A model generated the notes under the pieces. The model did no database searches. It worked only from the letters and a program-made list of their open reading frames with translations, and was not told the origin of the DNA. Source: Gammaproteobacteria bacterium (lineage in GTDB: Bacteria > Pseudomonadota > Gammaproteobacteria > Nitrococcales > Nitrococcaceae). Taken from it: 64,000 nucleotides of DNA. Shown here one piece after another: positions 25,475-34,412 of the stretch; the stretch's first letter is position 1; every line of letters begins with the position of its first letter. The translations under genes and the position numbers were made by a program. The DNA is taken from the NCBI GenBank assembly GCA_030433275.1, contig JAUILK010000004.1:1-64000 (forward strand), read 5' to 3'.

Positions 25475-26527
25475 TCATATGAGCGGCACCGGTTCGGGCA
25501 CGCCTGAGAAGCGGCGCAATAGTAAGTCGAGTTCGCGGTGGGCGACGGTGTAACCGGCAGCGTGTGCCGTGTGCTCCACTTCCTGTCGCAGCCGCGCGAG
25601 CATGGCTAGATGCCGCTTCCGATCCATGCTGGTGAAATCATCTGCTCCAGGTGATGGTTGCACTTCGAGCCACAGTTCCCCTTGGTGCCAAGCGAGCTTG
25701 TAGGGCTGGTTGACGATATGCACCGGGGTTTTTCGGCTCACTCGATCGAAAAAGCTGGCGATGTCTTCCGGGTAGAGCCGTATGCAGCCGTGGGATACCC
25801 GCATTCCAACGCCATAGGGTTTATTGGTACCGTGGATCAAATAGCCCGGAATACTTAAGAGCAGCACATAGTCGCCGAGCGGGTTGTCCGGGCCCGGCGG
25901 CACGATCCCAGGCAATTTTTCTCCTCGGGCGGCGTGTTCGGCACGAATGGAGGCCGGCGGATACCAGGTCGGCTGCGGGATTTTTTCAACCACCGAGGCG
26001 CGCCCGAGCGGTGTGGCCCAATCCTGTCGGCCGAGGCCAACCGGATGGGTAATGACCTGCCGAGCCTTCCCCTTGGCGGGCGGTGGATAATAGTATAGCC
26101 GCAGTTCCGGAACATTTATGACGATGCCATTCCGCGGCGCGCTCGGGAGAATAAATTGCCTAGGTACGAGCGCGCGCGTGCCGGCACTGGGCATCCAGAT
26201 ATCGATCCCCGGGTTCGCTAGGACTATGTCCCAATAGCCCAGATCGAAGCGTCGAGCGATGTCGAGCAAGGTTTCGTCGGAACAGACGCTTACTCGATGG
26301 GCACGGCCGATCAGCGGGCTTCCATCAGCCAGATCGTATGAGGAAAAGGCGTTGTCGGTTTGGAAGGATGTGGCCTTGGTCGCGCCTTTGTCCGGGTTGC
26401 TGCCGATCCGTGATGCGGCGAGCGCGTTCAAATGACCCGTGGCACCGGCGAGCAAACCACCGGCTAGCCAGCGCAGAAACTGCCGGCGGCATGGGTCGAT
26501 ATCATCCCTGAACTTCAAGCTCATCAA
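25475..26527 (-). CDS. L,D-transpeptidase (YkuD) with LysM-like domain
   Basis: A 350-residue cell-wall enzyme that cross-links peptidoglycan or attaches lipoprotein to it. The N-terminus has RRQFLRWLAGGLLAGATGHLNALAAS, a twin-arginine-type signal, so export by Tat is likely. Then comes a LysM-like repeat (HRVSVCSDETLLDIARRFDLGYWDIVLANPGI). The catalytic YkuD domain contains IHGTNKPYGVGMRVSHGCIRLYPEDI with the active-site His and Cys in SHGC. The layout resembles E. coli YbiS/ErfK/YcfS. Around 100 residues follow the domain, ending in a helical segment of unknown role. The Tat rather than Sec signal is worth noting. Confidence 0.88.
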   Translation of the reverse strand: MMSLKFRDDIDPCRRQFLRWLAGGLLAGATGHLNALAASRIGSNPDKGATKATSFQTDNAFSSYDLADGSPLIGRAHRVSVCSDETLLDIARRFDLGYWDIVLANPGIDIWMPSAGTRALVPRQFILPSAPRNGIVINVPELRLYYYPPPAKGKARQVITHPVGLGRQDWATPLGRASVVEKIPQPTWYPPASIRAEHAARGEKLPGIVPPGPDNPLGDYVLLLSIPGYLIHGTNKPYGVGMRVSHGCIRLYPEDIASFFDRVSRKTPVHIVNQPYKLAWHQGELWLEVQPSPGADDFTSMDRKRHLAMLARLRQEVEHTAHAAGYTVAHRELDLLLRRFSGVPEPVPLI

Positions 26528-26848
26528 ACGTAGTCAGCATAATGGCGTGAATTGCTGCGCGGTCGAGGCAACACAACAGTGTCTACCGTCCGTGTGCGAC
26601 GCAGGGTTGCTGGGTGCTCGTCGAACTGCCGCATCGACAGCGGCGCTGCAGCGCAGGTGACTTGGGCTTTCCTTCGCGGTGGTAGTGCCCCTGGGCCGCC
26701 ACTCGGCCAGCGAGGGTAGCAGCAGAGAGGCGTTCCCCCGTCTGCGCTGATGCAGCGACCCATGAGTTCATTTTTACATCAGTCTCTTTAAGGCAGCACT
26801 TACAACACAATTATCTCATGTCTGTGGGAGCGCCCGATAGACAGCCTT
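26528..26848. other. Gene-free stretch at the start of the decayed zone
   Basis: About 320 bases between the L,D-transpeptidase start and the broken dehydratase. Only short overlapping frames without recognisable motifs are present. The transpeptidase promoter should lie at its left end. No repeat or clear terminator was seen. Confidence 0.4.
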
Positions 26849-27120
26849 CTACAAGGCACGGAACTGCTCCGCGGCTATATTGCCGGTCGGGCTATTACTG
26901 CGGTGGTGATCCGCTCTGGCAAGCATGCCACCCGCTTCTCCAGCAGTACCGCCACCGCCGCGCCCGCCGGTTCCAGGATCGTGCCTTCCGAGAAATTTAG
27001 ATCCTGGTTCTGCTCGTGCTCTCGTAACGCCTCGGTGGACTCGTCCATCTCTTCCTTGGCAAAGTAATCTGAGATGGATAGGAGCCCGCGGTGCGCGAAT
27101 TCGGCGAAGCATGTGGCAAC
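26849..27120 (-). pseudogene. Remnant of a serine/threonine dehydratase C-terminus
   Basis: On the minus strand one frame reads ILEPAGAAVAVLLEKRV and ERITTAVI before a stop at 26875-26877. A shift of frame at that point continues as SPTGNIAAEQFRAL to a stop at 26849. Joined, this follows the end of PLP-dependent threonine dehydratases, where an EPAGA motif precedes a strand and then SGGN-x-D. The catalytic N-terminal two thirds and any start codon are absent. It is a decayed fragment, not a working gene. The identification rests on about 45 residues. Confidence 0.45.
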
Positions 27121-27305
27121 ACAGCTTGGCCTTGCCTGTGTGTTTTTAGGTTGACTTGCTCGGTCATGGCGTCATTCCGTGTATAAATGAGCCATGCTGG
27201 TAGAGGCTGATGCCGATAAATGATTTTCAATAACATTCGTCCGCTAACGGCTGCTTTCATAGTGTTTCTTCGCACGGACCGGTCGGCGGTCGTGATCGTG
27301 CGGGG

Positions 27306-28031
27306 TTATGCGAAGTCCTTGCCGAGCGGAAATCCGCGCCAGGTCACTCCTCCGTCGAGAGTGACAAACCTCAACACGGTATCACCGTTGGGTTCGGTGC
27401 TGATAGCCGGCGCGGTGCCGCCCGGCCATTTGACCGCCTTGGGCCAGCTGATATTGCGGCCGCCAGTCTCATCCTGGACGAGGATGAGTGTGAACGAACC
27501 GGCTTTGCCGGCTTCGGGGGCGCTTTCGAAGGTGAGGTTTTTAACATCTGCGGTCAGCGTGACCGCGAATACATTGCCAACGGAGAGGATGATCTTCAGC
27601 GCCCCGCCGAAGATTTTCGGTTTGGCCAAAGTTTCGGCATAGGCTTTGATCGCGTTGCGCTGCATACGCAGGTCGCCGGTCATGGGAATACTGCCGTCGC
27701 ACTTGAAATCGTCGAACGAAAGTACCAACAAGGCACGCTGGTCGAGCGACTCCGTGATGCCTTCAGCATCCGTCGTGATTTGCCACAATGGGATGTGCTC
27801 ACTGGTAAAACCGCCCTTGTTGACGACGACTCGGCCTTCGCGGTTGACTTCGATGTGGTTGGTTGCGGATGGGTAAATCGCCAGGGTGCCGGCGGGTACC
27901 CTGGTGATGCTGGTCATGTTGCGCAGTAGACCCCCTCGATAACCCCAGATAAGCCCCCGTGTAGTGGTCGGATCCTCGTCGAAGTCACGGAACCGACTTC
28001 CCTCGGCCGCGACGTTTTTCTCTGTGCTCAT
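27306..28031 (-). CDS. Phage tail-fibre-like protein, isolated
   Basis: A 241-residue protein beginning MSTEKNVAAEGSRFRDFDEDPTTTRGLIWGYRGGLLRN. The first half is beta-rich and mentions AGTLAIYPSATNHIEVNREGRVVVN. The second half has MTGDLRMQRNAIKAYAETLAKPKI and LILVQDETGGRNISWPKAVKWPGGTAPAIS, which resemble the repeat and tip regions of prophage tail fibres. No other phage gene lies near, so this is either a prophage relic or a domesticated fibre domain. The frame is intact and has an ATG start. The surrounding 26.5-30.4 kb is decayed. The family call is by resemblance; the function is unproven. Confidence 0.5.
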   Translation of the reverse strand: MSTEKNVAAEGSRFRDFDEDPTTTRGLIWGYRGGLLRNMTSITRVPAGTLAIYPSATNHIEVNREGRVVVNKGGFTSEHIPLWQITTDAEGITESLDQRALLVLSFDDFKCDGSIPMTGDLRMQRNAIKAYAETLAKPKIFGGALKIILSVGNVFAVTLTADVKNLTFESAPEAGKAGSFTLILVQDETGGRNISWPKAVKWPGGTAPAISTEPNGDTVLRFVTLDGGVTWRGFPLGKDFA

Positions 28032-28110
28032 AAGTTTTGCCTCATCAATATGGGTCTTTCGGCCTTTGGATCGGTGTCCAGGGTAGGCTACGCTAGCATG
28101 GCAATGCGAG

Positions 28111-28350
28111 ATGCGATTTTCGAAGCGCTCGTGTGTGTCAATTCAGTGTAGTGTGCTTTGGATAAGCTCAGATTCAAACATTCATTTTATTGATTTTACA
28201 AAATTTTCTATTTCTAAGGATAGAAATAAGAAATTAAAAAGCCTTCATTATAATTGGGTTTCGCGAAGCAGGCGCTTTGGGCATGGTTTCCCATGCGCGG
28301 TTCTCTACTATTATTATTGGCGCTTGATCCATAGCGATAAAGGGACGGCC
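28111..28350. other. AT-rich non-coding island
   Basis: A stretch far more AT-rich than its surroundings, especially 28170-28260. It contains TATTTCT-N6-AGAAATA (around 28209-28229) as a small hairpin. It lies between the tail-fibre-like gene and a small hypothetical gene and probably holds the latter's promoter. The base composition suggests foreign origin or a curved regulatory segment. Confidence 0.4.
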
Positions 28351-28575
28351 ATGAAGCCAATAGAAGACGTGATGATTCCAATAGACGAACTCACCGGGCA
28401 GACCAAGAGCTTTGCCGTGGACTGCTACGAGAACAGAACTCTCGAAGAGCTGCAACAGCCGCATACGCCCGAGGATGCCAACCCGGAGGAGTGCAAGAAG
28501 TGGCGCATTACGCCGCGGCATTGGAGCCTCGCCATCGAGGCGGCTCTGAAATGTCGTATGGAGCAAGCCAGCTAA
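28351..28575 (+). CDS. Small hypothetical protein
   Basis: A 74-residue polar, acidic protein starting MKPIEDVMIPIDELTGQTKS. It has two cysteines near the middle and a C-terminal helix (RHWSLAIEAALKCRMEQAS). There is no signal peptide, membrane helix or known motif. AAGGGA stands seven bases before ATG 28351, and the coding part has normal GC while its upstream region is AT-rich, which supports a real gene. The open frame runs 80 codons further upstream through the AT-rich region, but that part does not look coding. No function can be suggested. Confidence 0.5.
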   Translation: MKPIEDVMIPIDELTGQTKSFAVDCYENRTLEELQQPHTPEDANPEECKKWRITPRHWSLAIEAALKCRMEQAS

Positions 28576-28646
28576 AAATTTAAGTTCAATGACTGCATCT
28601 AAGACGCTCCGCTCGGAGGGACTGCACCGGCAATTGCCGGGTAAGC

Positions 28647-30264
28647 TCAAGCAACCCTTGCAGACGAAAGGCGGGCACGCGGGTGGGGGTGGGTGGGAAA
28701 ACCGGTCGGCCTCAGCCTCGTAGCAGTTGCGCTCGAACAAGCGAGGCGGTCGATTTCGAGCTGTCTGCCGCAGGCTTTGAGCCACTCGCGGAGGTTCGCG
28801 AGGCCGAAGCGATCGCCCGGTCTTGGCCCCCTTGCCGGTAGGGTGGATCCGCACGCCGTGGTCGATTACTTCGACTTCGACGCGCTCGGCACCGGCGTGC
28901 TTGACGGCGTTGCATAAAAGCGCGTGGGCGGTCTGGAATAGGAACAAGCGCAGAGGTTCATTGAACTCGTCGAAGTTACCCACGGTTTGGACCCGGACGT
29001 GCAAGCCGTGGTGTTGTTCGACGCTATGGGTTTGCTATGCCCGGACGGCCGATAAACGGCCTTGCTCGAGCACTGGCATGCTGAACTCGATGGTGAGCGA
29101 GTGCGGGGTTTCGGCCACCGGGCGGATGAGGTCTTCGGTGGCGGCAAGTGTCTCGTACCAGAGCGCCGGCGAGCGTCCGTGCCGGGTGCCCAAGTTGAAT
29201 AACGCCGCAACCACCTTCTGTTGCAATTGATCGTGCCGCAGCTACGCGAGACCTCGGCGCTCGCTTTGCCCAGCACGTGAGGGTTGTACGGCCAAGACGT
29301 GGTGCCGTGCGGAGTACCGCACGAGGGCCTCATCGAGCTTGCGCAGCCGGCGCGCAGCGTCTTTCTGCTCAGTGATGTCGAGCACAAATCCGGCGACCAA
29401 CCTGGCCGATGTCGCTGCGCTGGACTGTATTGCGCGGCTTACCAGCCGTTGCCACCGCCAGCCGTTGTGGCGGTGCTTGATCCGATATTCTATGTCGAAG
29501 CGTTCGCTGCTGCCTTGGATGAATCGGCGGTAAGCTTGCATTACTCGCTGCCGATCCTGCCCGTGCAGGCGGCTCCCCCACCAAGACAACAGCGCCGGCA
29601 GGGGCGGCAGTTCATCGAGTCGATAACCGAGTAGGTTGGCCCAGCGCTCGGAGACGTAGCCGGATTCGAGCGAGCTCGCATGCTCGTAGTAACCCGCTTG
29701 GATCGCCTCGAGTGCCATGGCCAGGCTTTGCTCGTGGGCATTGAGCTCGGCGCTGCGCTGCTCGAGCGCGGCAGTTCGCTTACGCAGCTGTCGCTCGAGC
29801 ATCTTGTTCAGGGCCATGAGTCGTTGCTCGCCGCGGCGCTGTTCGGTTATGTCGTGAATTGTCAGCACGGCGCCGAGCAGCCGGTCCGTCTTGTCTCGGA
29901 TGGCTTTGGCGCTCGCTTTGACGGGGCGCACCCGTTCGTCACGATCGATCAGCGCAGTGGGTTCGGTGAGCGGCACCACCCGGGCGCTGCGCAGTGCCTT
30001 GCGGGCGAGATTTTCGATCACCTCCCCGGTCTCCTCGTGGACGAGATGGAAGATCGCCGTCAAGCGGTGGCCCCATGCTTCGCTCGGCGGCCAGCCGGTC
30101 AATCGCTCGGCTACCGAATTCATAAATACGACGCGGCCCTGGGTATCGATGGTGATTACCGCCGCCGCCAGGCTCTCCAAGGTCGCTTGCTGCCATTCGA
30201 GGTGGGTGAAAGACTCGGTTTGCATCGGCTCGCCTGTTCTCTCGGTGCGACTTATCCTCTGCAT
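28647..30264 (-). pseudogene. Broken PAS-domain sensor histidine kinase with two amber stops and a frameshift
   Basis: From the ATG at 30262-30264 (GGAGG nine bases ahead) one frame encodes PAS domain 1 (TLESLAAAVITIDTQGRVVFMN), a linker with a coiled coil, PAS domain 2 (GYYEHASSLESGYVSERWANLLGY) and the start of the kinase core, SERRGLA, then TAG at 29242-29244. The same frame continues LRHDQLQQKVVAALFNLG, the phospho-acceptor helix of NarX-type kinases, to a second TAG at 29035-29037. It then continues to LFLFQTAHALLCNAVKHAGAERVEVEVIDHGVRI, the ATPase N-box region. After a further frame change it reads DRFGLANLREWLKACGRQLEID and ends at 28647. The catalytic DDG segment appears deleted. It was once a complete HPK7-type kinase; it is divergent from the intact fusion kinase and may be its lost partner. 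Confidence 0.75.
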
Positions 30265-30298
30265 GGCAGATGCCTCCGTACTCCGCCCAGACCCGGGA

Positions 30299-30392
30299 TC
30301 GGGGTGACCTGCCAAAACCCGCTGTGGGTACTTCCCTGTGGACTCTGGAACCGTGTTCCGCACGGTTTTGGGTTCTTGGCAGGTCACTCCGA
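30299..30392. repeat. 94-bp inverted-repeat element (MITE-like) in a kinase promoter region
   Basis: The ends pair over about 22 bases: TCGGGGTGACCTGCCAAAACCC at the left (30299-30320, shown here only to mark it; core GTGACCTGCCAA) and its complement at the right (30370-30392, core TTGGCAGGTCAC), with one mismatch and one extra base. The 49-base interior carries a smaller hairpin, GGAAC-CGT-GTTCC. It lies just ahead of the kinase pseudogene. Perfect 12-bp cores and compact size resemble a MITE or a mobile hairpin. No second copy was found in this window. Confidence 0.5.
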
Positions 30393-30600
30393 TTCCGGCT
30401 GGCAACCTGTTTTCCACTTGCTCTGGCAAGAGGCCGTGCAGTTAAATTCAGTATGTAGATGGGCGAGTTTGGTGTCGGTGGCGGATCGTGGTTAATTCGT
30501 GTAGTGATGCGCACCACAAGCAGGTAGGGTCGAGAGCGAGGCACGGTTTGCGGAGGTCGTCATAGACAAGCGCAAAGGCCGCAAAGCTCAAGCCGCAGCG

Positions 30601-33600
30601 ATGGCGGCTAAGCCAGCTTACGACGATGCGCCGCGGGCCTTTCCCGTTGTGGGCATAGGCGCTTCGGCGGGCGGTTTGAATGTCTTGGCGCAGCTGTTCG
30701 AAGCCATACCCGACCAGCCTGGCATGGCGTTTATCGTGATTCAGCACCTTGATCCGAACAAGGCGAGCCATACAGCCGAGCTTTTGTCCCGGCACACCGT
30801 TATGAAGGTAGCCCAAGTCGAGGACGAGCCGCGGATCGTGCCCAACTGCGTCTACGTCATCCCGCCGAACACTTACCTCAGGATCGCCAACGGGCTGCTG
30901 CATTTGAGCGCGCCCGAGCACCGCCAGGGCGGGCGGATGTCGATCGATTTTTTCTTCCGCTCGCTGGCCGAGGACGCCGGGCCGCGCGCCGTGGCGGTCA
31001 TTCTCTCCGGCACCGGCACGGACGGGGCGCTCGGGATCAAGGCCGTCAAGGCCGAGGGCGGGTTGGTGGTGGTGCAGGAGCCATACAGCGCGGAGCATTC
31101 CGGGATGCCCGAAAGCGCGATCGAAACGGGGGTGGTGGACTACATCTTGCCGGTCCACAAGATTCCCGAAGCGCTGATTCGCTATGCGCAGCACGCCTAT
31201 ACAGGAGCTAAGCAAGAGGCGCCCGAGCCGGTCGAAAAGAGCTGTTCGGAGCTCAATCAGATCCTCGCTTTGCTACGCTCGCGCAGCAAGCACGACTTTT
31301 GCTGTTACAAGGAAGGCACCCTGCTGCGCCGGACCCGGCGGCGGATGTGCCTGCGCCACATCGAAGAACTCCCGGAGTATCTACGCTACCTGCGCGCGTA
31401 CCCGGGTGAGGCGGATGCGCTGGTAAAAGATCTTTTGATCAGCGTCACCGATTTTTTCCGCGATGCGCGGGCGTGGCGCACGCTCGCCGAGCAGGTCATC
31501 GGCCCGCTGGTCGAGGCGAAGGAGGCCGGCGCGCCGCTGCGTGTCTGGGTGCCCGGCTGTGCCACCGGCGAGGAGGCCTATTCGGTCGCCATGCTGCTGC
31601 TGGAGCAGTTACAGCGCACCGGCAAGAATTGCCCGCTGCAGATCTTCGCCTCCGATATCGATAGCAATGCCCTGGCGTATGCTCGTCGGGGACTCTATCC
31701 GAACGCGATCGTCGCGGATGTGTCCGCCGAGCGGCTGCGGCGGTTTTTCACGGAGGTCAAGGGCAATCATCATTACCAGGTGAGCAAACCGCTGCGTGAG
31801 TCGATCATCTTTGCCGAGCAAAACTTGATCGCGCAACCGCCCTTCTCCCGGCTCGACCTGATCTGTTGCCGCAATCTCTTGATTTATCTGCGCCTCGGGG
31901 TGCAGCAGAAGCTCATTACGTTGTTTCACTTCGTACTCGTCGACGGCGGGTATCTGTTTCTGGGCAATTCGGAGACGCTCGGTCGTCACGAGGCGTTGTT
32001 CCAGCCGGTCTCGCAGAAATGGCGGATCTTCCGCCGGATCGGCTCCAGTCGACGTGAGCCGGTGGAATTTCCCATAGCCACGGTTCAGCCGCATTGCGAG
32101 AGCGGTCTCTCCGTCGCGTCCGGCCAGCCCCGGCAAATCCACCTGGCTTACCTGGCCCAGAGGCAGCTGCTCGAGTGGCTCGCGCCGCGGGCCGTGCTGG
32201 TCGATCGGAATTGGCAGATCCTTTACTTCTATGGCGATACCGATGCCTTCTTGAGCCACACGCCCGGCGCTGCCACGCAGGATCTGCTCGCCAAGGCGCG
32301 TCCGGGGCTGCGCACCAAGCTGCGCGGGGTGGTGCAAAAAGTCCTCAGCGAGGGTGGGACCGTTGCCGTTGAGGCACGCATGAAGCGCAATGGCCGTTTC
32401 TGCACGGTCCGCATTACCGTCCGGCCGATGGCCGGACCGGACAACCAACAAAAGTTGGCGCTGGTACTGTTCGAGGAGACAAGCGAGTGCGGCGTATCAT
32501 CGTTGCCGGGCGGAGCCGATACCCAACGGGCCGGCAAGGCACTCGCCCGGAACGAGGCCACAGAGATCGAAACCGCCGCCATCATGCGGCATCTGGAAGA
32601 CGAGCTGGCCGCAACCAAGAAAGACCTGCAAACCACCATTGAGCAGCTAGAGACCTCCGATGAGGAGTACGAGGCGGCTCATGAGGAGATGGCCTCGATC
32701 AATGAGGCGCTGCAAAGCGCCAACGAGGAGCTGAGTAACCTCAACAACCAGCTGGCGGTCAAAGTCGACGAGCTGGAGAGCAAGAGCAACGATCTGAACA
32801 ACCTGCTCGTGAGCACCGACCTTGCCACCCTCTGTCTCGATCGGAGTTTGGCCATCAAATGGTTCACGCCGGCTACGACTCGCCTGATGAAGCTGGTGCC
32901 CTCGGACATCGGCCGGGCGCTGGCGGATTGTTTCCACAAATGCGGCAGCGAAGATCTGTTCGAGGATGCCCGGCGGGTGTTGGGGTCGTTGGTACCGATC
33001 GAAACGGAGATCGGTGCCGTCGATGCGAAACATTATCTGCGCCGCATCACCCCCTACCGCACGATCGAGGAGTCCATCGACGGGGTGGTGGTCACCTTCG
33101 TCGACATCACGCGTTGCAAGCGCGTCGAAGAAGCCTTGCACCGAAGTGAGGAGAAGCTGCGCCGCTTGAATCAAGCGCTTGAGCAGCAGGTGAGGGAGCG
33201 CACCGAAATGCTGACCCTGCTGCACGAAGTGACGGTGGCTGCCAACGAGGCGCGCTCAGTAGAGGAAGGGCTGCGCCGAGCGCTCAATTGTATCTGCAAC
33301 GCCAATCGCTGGTTGACCGGGAATGTGTTCCAGCTGGCCGATGACGACAGCGGCGAGTTGGTCTGCTCGGGAATCGCAGTCGTGCGCTCCCATGTACCAC
33401 GCGCGCTGCGTGAGAATTTGGAACAATTCCATCGCACCTTCGCCGGTGTTCGCTTTGGTCCCGGTCAGGGGGTGATTGGCCGCGTCCTTGAAAGCGCGCA
33501 GCCGCAGTGGCTGGAGGATACCGGTGCACACGCGGATTTGCAGTGGCGACGCGGCGCGCTCGCGGAGCATGGCCTGCGCACGATGATCGCCTGTCCCGTG

Positions 33601-34389
33601 ACGGTCGATGGTCGGGTCGTGGCCGTGCTGGAGTTTTTCTCGGATGAGTCTTTGTCGGCGGAGCAGCGCTTTTTGGATATCATGCCGAATATCGGCATTC
33701 AGCTCGGGCATCTCATGGCGCGCAAACGCCTGGAAAAGGAGCTCGCCGAGCTCTCCGATTGGGAGCAGCGTCGATTGGGCCAGGAAATACACGACGGGCT
33801 TAGCCAGCAGCTCGCCGGCGCCGCCATGCTCGCGCAGGGTCTGTTCGGCGCTTTGCAGGCGAGCGGCGCACCGCAGACGAAACAGGCGCAACAGCTCAAA
33901 GAGGCCATTGAGGAGGCCAAGCGGCAAAGCCGGGCGCTCACCAAGGGATTGATGCCGGTGGCGATCGACCCTGCCGACCTGCTGGATGCTTTGGAAGAGC
34001 TGACCGAGTCCACACAGAGATTCTACGGGCTGCAGTGCACTTTCGAGTGCCCGCAGGCGATTTCCGTTGCGGACAGTTTCACGGCCACTCACATTTATCG
34101 AATTGCCTTCGAGGCCGTCCACAACGCCGTCAAGCATGCCAGGGCCCGGCACATTTCGGTGCGGCTGAACATGGAGGCCGATCAATACCGGCTCGTCGTG
34201 CACGATGACGGCATCGGCCTATGGAACAGCGCCACCAGCGACGGCATTGGTACGCGCATCATGTGCTATCGGGCCGGTTTGATCGGCGCGCGTCTGACAA
34301 TCGAAGCCAAGGAAGGCGCAGGGGTTGCCGTGATTTGCCGCTTTCCTCTCCTCGGAACACAGGTTGGATCAGTCGGTCCAAATAGTTAG
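30601..34389 (+). CDS. CheB-CheR-PAS-GAF-histidine kinase fusion
   Basis: A 1262-residue multi-domain sensor. Order: CheB methylesterase (about 14-195; GIGASAGG, IQHLDP, LSGTGTDGALG), CheR methyltransferase (about 215-480; VPGCATGEEAYSVAMLL for S-adenosylmethionine binding, LDLICCRNLLIYL), a PAS-like segment (about 515-630), a long coiled coil (about 655-735), a second PAS (about 740-865), GAF (about 890-1030), and a HisKA_3/HATPase kinase core with QEIHDGLSQQLAG (phospho-acceptor His1064) and HNAVKHARARH ... VVHDDGIGL. No membrane helix is seen, so it is cytoplasmic. CheB and CheR are normally separate chemotaxis enzymes; here they likely act as sensory or regulatory modules. The regulator gene 23 bases downstream is its likely partner. 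The start codon ATG 30601 precedes AFPVVGIGASAGG as usual. Confidence 0.9.
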   Translation: MAAKPAYDDAPRAFPVVGIGASAGGLNVLAQLFEAIPDQPGMAFIVIQHLDPNKASHTAELLSRHTVMKVAQVEDEPRIVPNCVYVIPPNTYLRIANGLLHLSAPEHRQGGRMSIDFFFRSLAEDAGPRAVAVILSGTGTDGALGIKAVKAEGGLVVVQEPYSAEHSGMPESAIETGVVDYILPVHKIPEALIRYAQHAYTGAKQEAPEPVEKSCSELNQILALLRSRSKHDFCCYKEGTLLRRTRRRMCLRHIEELPEYLRYLRAYPGEADALVKDLLISVTDFFRDARAWRTLAEQVIGPLVEAKEAGAPLRVWVPGCATGEEAYSVAMLLLEQLQRTGKNCPLQIFASDIDSNALAYARRGLYPNAIVADVSAERLRRFFTEVKGNHHYQVSKPLRESIIFAEQNLIAQPPFSRLDLICCRNLLIYLRLGVQQKLITLFHFVLVDGGYLFLGNSETLGRHEALFQPVSQKWRIFRRIGSSRREPVEFPIATVQPHCESGLSVASGQPRQIHLAYLAQRQLLEWLAPRAVLVDRNWQILYFYGDTDAFLSHTPGAATQDLLAKARPGLRTKLRGVVQKVLSEGGTVAVEARMKRNGRFCTVRITVRPMAGPDNQQKLALVLFEETSECGVSSLPGGADTQRAGKALARNEATEIETAAIMRHLEDELAATKKDLQTTIEQLETSDEEYEAAHEEMASINEALQSANEELSNLNNQLAVKVDELESKSNDLNNLLVSTDLATLCLDRSLAIKWFTPATTRLMKLVPSDIGRALADCFHKCGSEDLFEDARRVLGSLVPIETEIGAVDAKHYLRRITPYRTIEESIDGVVVTFVDITRCKRVEEALHRSEEKLRRLNQALEQQVRERTEMLTLLHEVTVAANEARSVEEGLRRALNCICNANRWLTGNVFQLADDDSGELVCSGIAVVRSHVPRALRENLEQFHRTFAGVRFGPGQGVIGRVLESAQPQWLEDTGAHADLQWRRGALAEHGLRTMIACPVTVDGRVVAVLEFFSDESLSAEQRFLDIMPNIGIQLGHLMARKRLEKELAELSDWEQRRLGQEIHDGLSQQLAGAAMLAQGLFGALQASGAPQTKQAQQLKEAIEEAKRQSRALTKGLMPVAIDPADLLDALEELTESTQRFYGLQCTFECPQAISVADSFTATHIYRIAFEAVHNAVKHARARHISVRLNMEADQYRLVVHDDGIGLWNSATSDGIGTRIMCYRAGLIGARLTIEAKEGAGVAVICRFPLLGTQVGSVGPNS

Positions 34390-34412
34390 GCAGCACGTGG
34401 ATTTGTTTCATC

